From Ligustrum vulgare (Eukaryota; Streptophyta; Magnoliopsida; Lamiales; Oleaceae): 64,000 bases of DNA. This document shows, in pieces, positions 34,777 through 45,299 of this stretch. Position 1 is the stretch's first letter. Every line of letters starts with the position of its first letter. The DNA is taken from the NCBI GenBank assembly GCA_963555705.1, contig OY743173.1, positions 2,645,501 to 2,709,500 of the forward strand. Direction: 5' to 3'. The notes under the pieces were generated by a model, which saw nothing but the letters and a program-made list of their open reading frames with translations, was not told where the DNA came from and did not search any database. Made by a program: the position numbers and the translations under genes.

Positions 34777-36585
34777 TTACCTTAACCTATTCCGAAATTC
34801 CTCTTGGATGCTTTCATCCTTCCAAGCCTTTTGATTTGATGGTTCAGGAGAAAACATCTTCACTTGCATTGCACTTTGAATCTTCCTAGCTTCTCCACAA
34901 CTTGTAGATTCCTTAATACCTGTCAAAAGAGAACACTCTTTTAGACTAATGGAATAAAAACTAGGATTAGAGTTTACCTGCCTCCTTTCACCATCCATGA
35001 CTAATAGATAGTCATACAAGCTATCTTGAGTAGCTTCTTGTTGAACTCCATCATTTTCAACAACTTCATCATTTTCTTGCTGAACTTCCTCAACAACTGA
35101 TTCAAAATCACTATTTTGTAGCTGATTTTGAATTTCACATCTTTGACCACTTGTTCCTTGGTCACTTGAGTTTATTCCAAACTCCTTACCCTCCAAAAAC
35201 TCACTTTCAAGTGAATTTGGAGCTAAACCTGTAACATTGTTAGCAGCAACAAAAATACAAGGAAATTTATTTCCTTCATGGGCTATCATTTTGTCCCTCA
35301 ATTGAGTGTCATCCTTTTGAATTATGTGTGAGCATGAATGATCTTGAATTACCATTGTGCCAAGCATATAATAAAGTCTATTTCTCAATATTCCTTTAAT
35401 CACAATGTCATTGCCTTTACATACTAACATATTATCATTCTTTGTTTCATAATGAAAACCAGACATATGCAATGTGCTCAAAGAAATAAGATTTTTGGAT
35501 AAAGCAGGTATATGTCTCACCCCAGTTAGAACTCTAACCACCCCATTATACATCTTGACCATAACTTCACCTATTCCCATCACAGTACAAGACTCACCAT
35601 TCCCTAAATACACATTCTCCCCATCTATCTCTCTATAGGTCTTAAACCAAACCTTATGGGAGGTTATATGATAGGAACACCCTGAGTCAAGTATCCACTC
35701 TTGATTCTGCTCACCTAACATCACATTTAACACTCTCAATTGATCATCATCATTCCCAAAAGCAGTATTACTTTCAACTACATCCCGCAGCCCCTCTTTC
35801 TTCCTTAGCCACTCGTAGCAGTCTTTCTTAAAGTGTCCCATTTTACCACAATGAAAGCACTTATCTCCATCTCTACCACTACTCTTTCCCTTCCACTGTT
35901 CCTTACTCTTACCCTTATTCTTGTTAAAGTTCATAGCATTTGACTCTTTCTTACCAAATTTACCTTTAACAAAATAAGCTGTTTCAGTATGGACAGCTTT
36001 CTCCTCCAAATTGATTTCTAATGCTTTAGACCTAATAGAAGCAGTGACATTTGCAAGAGTGATGGTATCCCTTCCATATTTAATAACACTTTTAAGTTCT
36101 TTGAAAGATTCTGGAAGGGAATTTACCAAAATTATAGCTAATTGATCATCTTCGATTTTCTGTCCACTGTTCGTTAAATCTAAAGTCATTGTAGAAAATG
36201 CATTTAAATTTGTTTCAAGATCTTTGGAGGGGTCCATTTTGAAACCAAACATTCTTTCTAAAAGAAAATTCTTATTAGGAACAGTTTTAGCAGCATAAAT
36301 TTCATCTAGCTTATTCCAAATTTCTAAAGCAGTTTTAGAATCGTTTACCTGCCTCAGAACGTTATCTGAGAGATGAAGAATCAGAGTGCTGTATGCCACT
36401 TCTTGAATTTCAGCTACTTCATCATCTTTGGCTAATAACGCCTCCGGCCATTCGGATTGTTCCTCCAATGCCTTTGCAACCCTTTGTTGCACCAATACTG
36501 CTTTCATTTTCTTTTTCCAAAGGGAGAAATCCCCTTTACCATCGAACTTCTCCAACTCGACCCTAGATCCCATTCTTGAAACCAT
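34777..36585 (-). CDS. Copia-2 Gag-protease protein with internally deleted pol
   Basis: 602 codons from an ATG at 36585. Residues 1-200 are a UBN2-type Gag (FDGKGDFSLWKKKMKAVL, NEIYAAKT-like region). A CCHC knuckle is near residue 243 (CFHCGKMGHFKKDC). The protease motif is ILDSGCSYHITS near 300, and a short pre-integrase remnant is LRNRLYYMLGT near 400. After that the frame jumps to an acidic segment ending DYLLVMDGERRQ, which resembles the linker between integrase and reverse transcriptase in this family. This fits an in-frame deletion. The last about 50 residues (from GIKESTSCGEA) are unrecognised. The long frame without a stop suggests it is or was recently functional. Confidence 0.85.
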   Translation of the reverse strand: MVSRMGSRVELEKFDGKGDFSLWKKKMKAVLVQQRVAKALEEQSEWPEALLAKDDEVAEIQEVAYSTLILHLSDNVLRQVNDSKTALEIWNKLDEIYAAKTVPNKNFLLERMFGFKMDPSKDLETNLNAFSTMTLDLTNSGQKIEDDQLAIILVNSLPESFKELKSVIKYGRDTITLANVTASIRSKALEINLEEKAVHTETAYFVKGKFGKKESNAMNFNKNKGKSKEQWKGKSSGRDGDKCFHCGKMGHFKKDCYEWLRKKEGLRDVVESNTAFGNDDDQLRVLNVMLGEQNQEWILDSGCSYHITSHKVWFKTYREIDGENVYLGNGESCTVMGIGEVMVKMYNGVVRVLTGVRHIPALSKNLISLSTLHMSGFHYETKNDNMLVCKGNDIVIKGILRNRLYYMLGTMVIQDHSCSHIIQKDDTQLRDKMIAHEGNKFPCIFVAANNVTGLAPNSLESEFLEGKEFGINSSDQGTSGQRCEIQNQLQNSDFESVVEEVQQENDEVVENDGVQQEATQDSLYDYLLVMDGERRQVNSNPSFYSISLKECSLLTGIKESTSCGEARKIQSAMQVKMFSPEPSNQKAWKDESIQEEFRNRLR

Positions 36586-37750
36586 TGTTCAAAAACACCA
36601 TTGCTCACCGAATGATACTTATTACTCCCCCTTGCAAATTCCAGCAAGTAAAATAACCACAACAACAAAATCGGTACACAATGCAGAATTTACCCAAGAT
36701 TAACACCTAATCTTGTAACCTTGCATACCCCCAAGATTAACACCTAATCTTGTCAAAATATCCCCGTGAAAATTATTCTCACGTCAAGTCAGCAAGAAGA
36801 CCTCCTATCAAACCCAAGATTAGTACCTAATCTTGTCAAATTCAATACACCCAAGATTAAAACCTAATCTTGTCAAACCCGAACCTCAAGGAATCCCCAA
36901 TTTCCAGCACTTCCCCGATTTGTTCACAAAACCCCGAGCTCAGAAATTATCCTAAATGTTCGTACAACTACAATAGGAGCCTTCAATGCACACTTCAATT
37001 TCAAAAATCAAACTAAAGAATCATGCAAAAAACCATTTGCAAACCTCAACCAATATCCAAATTGGATTTCGTGAAACGGACTTCGAATATGGACTATGCA
37101 GGTCCTTTAGAACAATCTGTCAAAAAATCTCGCCGGAGTCTCGCTGGAAAACACCGTATGCCGCCGTCGCCGAAAATTTTGCCCGACACACTAAAAGATT
37201 CTCCTCTCCGTCACGAGTCCAATGGCGCAAACCGTTTCTCAATCGGAGCTCCCTATCGACGGGAATTTCAGTTTAAAGTTTCGGTTGAACTTTTGATTTT
37301 CGGTTGATTCCGCCACTTCCAGCCGCCGGATCCCGTTCAACTTCCAGTCGAGTCTTCCCCACGACGCTGTGGTCCTTCCGGTGCCTTCAGATCCGCAGTT
37401 GGATGGCCAGAAATCGAACTTTTGAAAAATGTCAGAGAACTTCCTTTTTTTTTTTTCTTCTTCGGCCTCTGTTTCTCTTCTTCCACAGATTATTTCTTTG
37501 CTTCGGTTTCACTCGGCTTTCTTTTTTTCTTCACTGTGCTTCTCTTCCAGCCTTCACACAGTCAGTAAACTGCACGGTTCTTGGCTCCACTTCGGTCTAC
37601 TCTCACTTCCCAATTTCTTGACGGTTTTCACACAGCTTTTGATCTTTCACGACTTCACAGATTTTTTATTTTCTTCGGCCTGTTTCTTCTTGGTCAACTT
37701 TTCCACCGACTTTTACACAGAAATTTTGATTCACTTGGTAATTCCTCCTC
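36586..37750 (-). other. 5' leader of Copia-2
   Basis: About 1.2 kb between primer-binding site and gag ATG, long for copia. It contains four copies of a 21-base hairpin (36695-36872) near the gag end and a GC-richer, CT-rich part (37100-37700) with no recognised domain. Packaging or dimerisation signals would be expected here. Confidence 0.6.
36695..36872 (-). repeat. four 21-nt hairpins in the Copia-2 leader
   Basis: CAAGATTA...CCTAATCTTG units at 36695-36715, 36732-36752, 36815-36835 and 36852-36872. Each has 8-bp perfect arms. The spacing of 37, 83 and 37 shows that a pair of hairpins was duplicated as a 120-bp unit. Confidence 0.85.
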
Positions 37751-37762
37751 GCTCTGATACCA
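37751..37762 (-). other. primer-binding site of Copia-2
   Basis: The minus strand reads TGGTATCAGAGC, one base from the 5' LTR. Confidence 0.92.
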
Positions 37763-37763
37763 C

Positions 37764-38285
37764 TGTAGGATCTTTACCTTGATTTACAAAATCAAGAACA
37801 CCAAAAATAATTCTCCAAGAATGCCAAAATCAATGAATTCGATTACTGACCGAAATGTAGGCTCACAACCATACCATTGGGAAAATCAAAACCACACGCA
37901 CTCTCAATCTAATCAAGAAGATAAATTTTTCCTTGACTATTTTGAAGAAAAACCCCAAGTTATCTTTTGTAGAGAGAAAACTAGAAAAAACCCTTTTCTA
38001 GAGAAATATGCACCTCCTTTGAAAAAACTTGTTGCACCCATTTTATAAAACTTGACCATCTTTTGGTAAAAATACCAAAGTCCAAAATTAGCTTGTAAAA
38101 ACATGTGACAAATTTATGTAACTACTAAAAAATTAGTTCCCAATTGGTTTTAACGGTCGTAAGCCCTTTTTTTATTTTTGCCCCCGATTACTTTAAGTAA
38201 TCCTCGAAATGTCACACACGTTTATGTTAAACAAGATAGCATTTCTAAGGGCTTGTTTGTTTGGTTCTAAGCCATTAATCCCACA
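37764..38285 (-). repeat. 5' LTR of Copia-2
   Basis: 522 bp, about 96% identical to 34213-34733. It begins TGTGGGATTAATGG on the minus strand. Confidence 0.9.
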
Positions 38286-38290
38286 ACTAT

Positions 38291-39627
38291 AGTGATTACT
38301 TACATGTACTTTGCCTTGGTTCTTCTTTACTCGAAACCTTTCAAATGTCCTTTCTAGTCTCAGTAGCTAAAACTATTTCATTCAGAAATAACATACTGCA
38401 GAGAAACTTCATCTTGGATGTCTATAAAATTCATCACCATGACAAAAGTGAGAGGGACTTAAAGGCAGAACCTTGATGCAAGCCTAGAGTGACAGGAAAT
38501 TCTGTACTACTGAGATCACTACATTTCTCGCTCATGATTGCTCTATCATACAAAACTAAAAATATTAATATAAAATAGAAATTGGGTTTCTCTCTAATGG
38601 TCATCATAAGACTTCAATGGGGGTCGTGTGACTCGTGTCATAGCTATTTCTAAATCAATAAAAAGCATATGTAGATAATTTTTCTTTTTCCTAATCTTCA
38701 TCACACTACTGAATTCCTCAGTTCATCTCCATCATGTAAATTTAAACTAATATATGAAATTTTTGAGGAGTCTAGTGTCATTCTCAGTTTATCCATGGTT
38801 AAGAACATTTAGACTCTGAAGGAAAAGGAATGCCTGGACTTTTTAAGGAAAATAATAACCAAAAAAGCACGCCTATGTATGTTGTAGCTTAAAAAGTTGT
38901 AACAAAGTTGTTCCCTGACTTATTCGCAAATGCTGAAATAATCAAAATTACTTTCAAAGACACTCTAACCCATGTACACCACACTATCTTTACACATTCT
39001 TTTGAGTCCACATGATAAGCTGAATCCACATTATAAGCAAATCTTACAGAAACAATACCCCCTTCACCCTATCCATTGTGATACCCAGGCATGTTAACAG
39101 AGGTGATAATGTGTATCATTGTAAAGCTATAATACTCTAACCAATGCAACCAACTCTACTCCCATTTTTCTTCTCTTATTGCAATAAACATAAAGTCAGC
39201 TTTTTAACAGAATAAATGAAGTCACAAGCACAATTGAGAGCTTCAAACTTTCATCCATGCCCAAGAGAGCAAAGCAACCGTGAATCGGTGCACAAAGCGA
39301 AAACCCGAGAAAGAGATAATTAAAAGAAACAAGAGGTTGACAGAGAGAGATCAGTTTTGTATCTTGAATTCAATTGATCAATATAGGTACAAAAAATTGA
39401 GATTTAATATTATTAGTTAATAAAAGACAAAAATAAAAATTGAGAAAATGGTGCAATCAAGGGAAGTTTTAACCTAATTTCTATGCTTTTATTAGTAAAT
39501 AAAAAACAAGATGAATTCTGAAATGTAAACCAAGATATAAACAACTATTGTATTCATAAATAAAAATGAACAGACAGGGCAGTCCTGTTCATGTTACACT
39601 CATAGATGCCATAATTCGTAAAAGGTA
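38291..39627. other. CACTA 2 interior between Copia-2 and Copia-3
   Basis: About 1.3 kb of AT-rich DNA belonging to the body of CACTA 2. It may be intron and exon remnants of the captured gene(s), but no domain could be assigned. Confidence 0.4.
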
Positions 39628-39632
39628 AAAAC

Positions 39633-39922
39633 TGAAGAAACTGATAAAAACAATTATTGAAAGAACTCTGATTTATTATTGAAATTGTCTAGTATATATT
39701 TACAGGATGAATCCATACAATAAGGGAAGAGAATCACTATAAAAAAGGTAAGAATATTACAATATTGTTATAAGGAATGTTCCATAAAATGTACAGCAGA
39801 ATAATGGTAATTCTTGGACTTCAAGTCACGTGATTTCACCAGCTGGCTGTGATTGGTTGCAAGTCTTGACCTTCAAGTTCGTGCATGGTTCATTAGATGA
39901 TGGTTCTACAATGTCCTTAACA
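39633..39922 (-). repeat. 3' LTR of Copia-3
   Basis: On the minus strand it starts TGTTAAGGACATTG and ends CAGTTTCTTCA. A G-rich tract (complement of ggcccccgc) abuts it. The polyprotein frame runs about 97 bases into it. Confidence 0.92.
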
Positions 39923-41826
39923 GGCCCCCGCAAGACGGAGGTTCCGTTGGAAACACCGATCTTGGGTCGAAGAGAGAGAAAAGAAGTAGAAGAGAGGGGT
40001 TTGGTGAAGATGTCAGCCAACTGATCATGAGTAGAGATATAGCAGACACCGAAGGAGTTATTTTGCACATGAGTACGGACAAAATGATAGTCAATAGCAA
40101 TGTGTTTCATGCGAGAATGAAAAACAGGGTTAACAGATAGATAGGTGGCGCCAATGTTATCACAGAGGATCAATGGCTTAGAGGGAAGTGAAAGGTGAAA
40201 TTCCGAGAGGAGATTTTTGATCCACAAGAGTTCTGTGGAGCAGGAGGCAAGGGCACGGTACTCAGCTTCAGTAGACGAGCGAGCAACTGTGCGTTGCTTT
40301 TTGGAGCTCCAAGAGATTGGAGAAGAACCAAGATAAATAATGAAACCAGAGGTGGAGGTGCGATCATCTGGGTTGCCAGCCCAATCAGAGTCAGTAAAGG
40401 CAATGAGAGAGGGTTTAGGAGTGGGACGGAGCAGAAGGCCGTGATGAATGGTGTGTTTAAGGTAACGAAGTACACGTTTGACTGCGGTCCAATGGGCTTC
40501 AGTGGGGCGATGCATAAATTGAGAGAGCTTGTTGACGGTAAAGCAGATGTCAGGTCGAGTGAGAGAGAGATATTGTAGGGCACCGAAAACTTGACGGTAG
40601 GATGTGGCATCCGATGTAGCAGACGAATCTGTGAGAGTGAGAGGGACGGAGCTAGACATTGGGGAGTTGACTTCTTTGGCACCTAGCATATTAGTTTTGG
40701 ACAGAATGTCATAAATATACTTTTGTTGATTAAGGAAGATGAAGGATGGCGTACGTATGACCTCAACGCCTAGGAAATAGTGTAGAGGACCAAGGTTTTT
40801 AACAGAGAAGCGAGTGGAGAGAGCCTCGATAAAGGAATGAAGGGCGGAAGGATTGTTATCGGTGACAAGGAGGTCATCGACATAGACAAGGAAGTAGAGA
40901 GTGGTGGTCGAGTGATGAAGGGTAAAGAGAGAGGAATCAGTGACAGAGTTAGTGAATCCATAAGAGAGGAGGAAGGACTTAAGCTCGGTGTACCAAGCAC
41001 GAGGAGCCTGTTTAAGGCCATAAAGGGCTTTGCGTAAGCGGCAGACATGAGAAGGGAATTGAGAGTCAACAAAACCAGGAGGCTGAACCATGTACACCTC
41101 CTCGGTGAGTGTTCCATGGAGAAAAGCATTGTTGACGTCAAGCTGGTGAATTTTCCAGTTATAGTTTAGGGCAAGAGTAAGGAAAATGCGAATAGTGGCA
41201 GGTTTAACGACAGGGCTGAAGGTTTCATGAAAGTCAACACCTGGTCGTTGATGGAAACCTTTAGCGACAAGGCGAGCTTTATAGCGAGAGATGGTGCCAT
41301 CAGAATTCCTTTTGACACGGAACACCCACTTGTTTCTGATTAGATTGACATGGGGAGGCAGGGGAACAAGATCCCACGTGTGATTGGCTAGGAGCGCATT
41401 AAGTTCTTCTGTCATGGCTTGGCGCCAATGAGGGAACTTGGAGGCATGAGAGACACAAGTGGGTTCAAGTGAGGTAGGAAGAGGATGTTTAGTGGAAACA
41501 GTGTGGATGTGCTTGGGACGAAAAATGTTATTTTTTGCACGAGTTTGCATGGGATGAGTGTTTAAATGAGATGGTGGATCAAGAAGTGGGGTGGGGACTT
41601 GCAGGGGGTCAGAGATAGGAAGCCCATCGAAAGAGGGGGAATGAGAAGGGAGTGCTGGAGGTGTTTCTGAAGAGATGAGGGGAGAAGCCGGGTCTACCGT
41701 AGGTGGGGTAGAGGATGATGTGGCTGCAGGAGTGAGAGCAGGAGGGGAGATAGGTAGTAGAGGAATAGGCAGATGATATGTGGGCGTTTGGCTAAGCAAT
41801 GGGGAGGAGGACGCAGCGGATGTGGA
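39826..41826 (-). pseudogene. Copia-3 reverse transcriptase and RNase H
   Basis: About 660 codons downstream of the stop at 41827-41829 and in phase with the part before it. A low-complexity Pro/Ser segment precedes reverse transcriptase (QLDVNNAFLHG, LVYVDDLLVT). RNase H follows with an intact FTDSDWAGNP, RSSTEAEYRAL and the tail QLADIFTKPL. Catalytic residues look normal, so the fault is the stop upstream. Confidence 0.9.
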
Positions 41827-43104
41827 TCAGGGAGAGGACATGGGGAAAACATGCTTGACAAAGCGAACATGACGGGATGTATACAGTTTGAGGGAGGAAA
41901 AATCAAAGCATAGGTAAGAGTGGTGTTTTTCATCATAGCCAAGGAAGATACAAGGTTTGGAGCGAACATCTAATTTGGAGGAAGAGTAAGGCCGAAGCCA
42001 AGGGTAGCAAAGGCATCCGAACTGACGAAGAGAAGAGTAGGTGGGTTGAGTGTTGAAGAGTTTGTAGAAGGGGCTTATATCAGATAGGGTGGTAGTTGGT
42101 AGGCGATTAACGAGATAGGCAGCGGCGCGAAATTCAAAGGACCAATAAGTGGTAGGGAGGGAGGCGTGATGTAGTAGAGTGAGGCCTGTCTCAACGATAT
42201 GACGATGGCGGCGTTCAGCAAACCCATTATGTTCAGGCGTATACGGTGGAGTGATTAAGTGAGTGATACCGGAAGAAGCAAGGAAATTGCGTATACCAGT
42301 ATATTCACCGCCCCCGTCAGTGTATAGAGTTTTAATTTTATGTCCAAGTTGATTTTCAATCTCAAGTTTAAATTTAGGAAATATGGCAGATAAATCAGAT
42401 TTGAGATGAAGTGGAAAGAACCATATAAAGTGAGAATAATGATCAACAAAAATTAAATAATAACGAAAACCATCCATTGAGACGACGGGACTAGGACCCC
42501 AAAGATCAGAATACAGAACGTCTAAGGGACGTTGACTCGAAATGCTAGACATAGAGAAAGGGAGCTTGTGGCTCTTATTACAGTAGCAAGACTGGCAAGA
42601 AAATAAAGACGATAAAGTAGCGGAGGTAGAGAGCACTCCAGACCGAAGTAGCTTATTTGTAGTTTTTGTGGATGGATGACCGAGCCGACTGTGCCAGAGG
42701 GATGGAGACGGGGTTGAAGTAGAGTGGACAGCTGGCCGAATGGAAGGAGGCACTGGCTGAGATGTCCAGTGATATAGATCATTATGGGAACGACCCCGAA
42801 GGAGGGGCTTCCGAGTGCGGAGGTCCTTAACAAGAAAGAAGCCAGGAAAGAACTCAAGTGAGACATTATTTTGAATACAAAATTGAGAGACAGAGATGAG
42901 CTTACGATGTAGAGTGGGTACATGCAAGACATTATGCAAGTGGAAATGGGGATTAAGGGAAGTGGAACCTGTATTAAGGATAGGAAGAGTAGAACCATTA
43001 CCTAATAGAACATCATCCGGACCAGTGTAAGTTTGATGCAAAGAGAGATCCTCCTGCTGGGCAGTCACATGATGGGTGGCACCAGAGTCAAGAAGCCATG
43101 GATT
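41827..43104 (-). pseudogene. Copia-3 protease and integrase
   Basis: The protease motif WLLDSGATHH begins directly after the stop at 43105-43107. The pre-integrase region LWHSRLGHPSTKT with CXXC follows, then the integrase core with D in YSDLWGPSP, D in LYTDGGGEY and E in NGFAERRHRH. The first ATG-type start is about 12 codons in. The segment ends at TGA 41827-41829, in the poorly conserved stretch between integrase and reverse transcriptase. Confidence 0.9.
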
Positions 43105-44112
43105 TTAAGGCTGTTGATGGACAGCAGTCTGATGAACCACCGGGCGTGCTGGGCGAAGATGTGGAAATAAAACAAAACACCGATCAGCTTTATGACCACG
43201 CTGATGGCAGTATTGACAGTGGACAGAATCACGAGAGGTGGAGTCACGGGTGGAATACTTCGAAGGGGGACCAGACCGTGAGGAGGCAGCAGCAGAAGAA
43301 TTTGTGCCAGGAAACACAGGGGTCGACAGAAGCCCAGGTGCAGCAGACGGTGCAGAGCGGCGCGACTGGCTGTGATGTTTTATTGAATTCTTAGAGGAAC
43401 CACTATAGTTGATGGAGGGTGGAGAAGGAATCATCACAGACTCGAAATCACGTAAGAAGGTTTCGTGATCGACAAGTTTATCAAAGAGTTCTTCAAATGC
43501 AACAGGAGTTTCACGAGTGCGAAGCGCGGCAATGACTTCTTTGTAGGCACTGCCAAGACCTCGGGTGCAATATATGAGGAGATCAGCATCAGTAAGGGGG
43601 GCCCCTAGCGAAGAGAGTTCATCGGAGAGGAGCTTGATTTTGAGGAGATAATCAGAGATGGACATGGTGCCACGAGTGAGGTGGGATAATTTATCTTTGA
43701 GGTGGATGATGTGGGACTGGGAACGCTTAGAAAATATGCGATCAAGTCGAGTCCAAGCTTCATGAGATGATTGGGCAGTGGCGATAAGAGGAATTATTGG
43801 TTCCGTGAGGGAGGCGATGATAGCATGGAGAATAAGTTGATCTTTGCGCTTCCAAGAAATGAAAGCGGGGTTGGATATTTTTGTGTTGTTAGAGGTAATG
43901 GTTTCGGATGGAGAGGGGGAAGTCCCGTCGAGGAAACCAAGGAGGTTGAGGCCATAAAATAATGAAGTAAATTGTAGTTTCCAAGAGAAGTAGTTCGTTG
44001 TTGAGAGGCGAAGGGGAAGATGGGTGTTTGCATTTATTTGAATGGGTGGCTCAGAATTGGGGAGGGAGGAGGCTTCTGTGACGAGGTCGGAAGGAGCAGT
44101 GTCAGTAGACAT
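43105..44112 (-). CDS. Copia-3 Gag
   Basis: 335 codons from an ATG. The Gag N-terminus LRLSTTNYFSWKLQFTSLF is followed by helical UBN2-type sequence and a CCHC knuckle at about residue 307 (CQYCHQRGHKADRC). It ends at a TAA immediately before the protease motif. This stop could be decay or could allow Gag to be made separately. Confidence 0.9.
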   Translation of the reverse strand: MSTDTAPSDLVTEASSLPNSEPPIQINANTHLPLRLSTTNYFSWKLQFTSLFYGLNLLGFLDGTSPSPSETITSNNTKISNPAFISWKRKDQLILHAIIASLTEPIIPLIATAQSSHEAWTRLDRIFSKRSQSHIIHLKDKLSHLTRGTMSISDYLLKIKLLSDELSSLGAPLTDADLLIYCTRGLGSAYKEVIAALRTRETPVAFEELFDKLVDHETFLRDFESVMIPSPPSINYSGSSKNSIKHHSQSRRSAPSAAPGLLSTPVFPGTNSSAAASSRSGPPSKYSTRDSTSRDSVHCQYCHQRGHKADRCFVLFPHLRPARPVVHQTAVHQQP

Positions 44113-44177
44113 GGCAGGAAAGAGAAGGAGACCGAGAGAGAAAAAAAATAAGGATCTACTCGTGGGAGTTTAGGCTT

Positions 44178-44189
44178 GCTCTGATACCA
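44178..44189 (-). other. primer-binding site of Copia-3
   Basis: The minus strand reads TGGTATCAGAGC, directly against the 5' LTR. Confidence 0.92.
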
Positions 44190-44479
44190 TGAAGAAACTG
44201 ATAAAAACAATTATTGAAAGAACTCTGATTTATTATTGAAATTGTCCAGTTTATATATACAGGATGAATCCATACAATAAGGGAAGAGAATCACTATAAA
44301 AAAGGTAAGAATATTACAATATTGTTATAAGGAATGTTCCATAAAATATACAGCAGAATAATGGTAATTCTTGGACTTCAAGTCACGTGATTTCACCAGC
44401 TGGCTGTGATTGGTTGCAAGTCTTGACCTTCAAGTTCGTGCATGGTTCATTAGATGATGGTTCTACAATGTCCTTAACA
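44190..44479 (-). repeat. 5' LTR of Copia-3
   Basis: 290 bp, about four substitutions from the 3' LTR, mostly clustered near 44250-44262 (tccagtttatatat against tctagtatatattt). Confidence 0.92.
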
Positions 44480-44530
44480 AAAACAACAAAACCTTATCAT
44501 TAGATGTATAACGCTAAAAAATTTTGTTAC

Positions 44531-44590
44531 CTGGAAATTGTGAGCAGCTTGTGAATCTCCAGGATTTTTATCAGGGTGGACAACCCTGGC
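44531..44590 (-). pseudogene. captured DnaJ-domain exon
   Basis: 60 bases bounded by AG (44591-44592) and GT (44529-44530) encode ARVVHPDKNPGDSQAAHNFQ. This contains the HPD tripeptide and following residues of a J-domain, close to the plant DNAJ10-type chaperones. The exon borders and phase are those of a clean host exon. No other J-domain exon is recognised nearby, so no functional protein is possible. It lies in the right arm of CACTA 2. Confidence 0.75.
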
Positions 44591-45167
44591 CTACATGACA
44601 GTACAAAAGATTTAATTCAAGTTTCAAGCATTTCAATGTGATCTCAAGTGATATCTCTCGTGATTTCAAGTGTCATGAAGTGAAACATTCAAAGATAAAT
44701 GATTTGAAACATTTCAAGCAGACAGTCTATAAGATGCAAAAGAAGAACCAAATTTATACATATTTAAAATATTCATTTAGAAAAAAAAATCATTATACAT
44801 TATTGCAGGAACAATGGTTCAAATATAATAGAATATGTTTAGAAGCTACTTACTACTAAATCTTCGACATTTCTTTTCTACAGCCACAGAAAATCAATCA
44901 ATCTCAATGGAGTTGCATATGAAGAAAATCAGTGCATTGTTTACACCCTCTCGATGAACTTTGATGACTGATACCAGTTCGATTTCAACACTCTTATATA
45001 ATAAAATAAATTAACTACCTACCACAAAAATCCCTAATTCTATGGAATTATAAGCCTCTTTCCACCTTCCTATCTAACATATCTTTTCATAGTTCGAGCA
45101 TACTCTAAAATGTATATTTTCCTTCATTGGAGAAAGGGTGGAAGGGAGAGGAAGATTAGTTCCTTAC

Positions 45168-45265
45168 CTGAATAGATGTGTTAACTTGCTGTCTCGATAA
45201 GGAACGTGACCTCCTTTTTCGCTTGTCATCACCCACGACACTTATGATGTTACCAAGAGCAATCC
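45168..45265 (-). pseudogene. exon-like open segment in CACTA 2, family unknown
   Basis: 98 bases bounded by an acceptor (AACAAG) and a strong donor (GTAAGG) encode 32 full codons without a stop, including SVVGDDKRKRRSRSLSRQ. The arginine/serine-rich run suggests a nuclear protein, but the family was not recognised. The position in the right arm of CACTA 2 suggests a third captured exon. Confidence 0.45.
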
Positions 45266-45299
45266 CTTGTTAATGTGAATGCCTGGACCATGTGAAGAG

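Larger units (their letters stand above)
34213..38285 (-). mobile_element. Copia-2, non-autonomous gag-protease copia element
   Basis: 4073 bp with LTRs at 34213-34733 (3') and 37764-38285 (5'), target duplication ACTAT (34208-34212 and 38286-38290) and a tRNA-iMet primer-binding site at 37751-37762. The LTRs differ at roughly 19-20 of 521 positions plus a one-base indel, so it is older than Copia-1. Only one protein frame (34777-36585) is present. The integrase core, reverse transcriptase and RNase H are gone. It would need proteins from a related element to move. Confidence 0.92.
39633..44479 (-). mobile_element. Copia-3, RE1-like Ty1-copia retrotransposon
   Basis: 4847 bp with 290-bp LTRs (39633-39922 and 44190-44479), target duplication AAAAC (39628-39632 and 44480-44484) and primer-binding site at 44178-44189. 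The LTRs differ at about 4 of 290 positions. Gag, protease-integrase and reverse transcriptase-RNase H lie in one continuous frame, cut by two stops (43105-43107 and 41827-41829). All domains are present in copia order. Confidence 0.95.
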
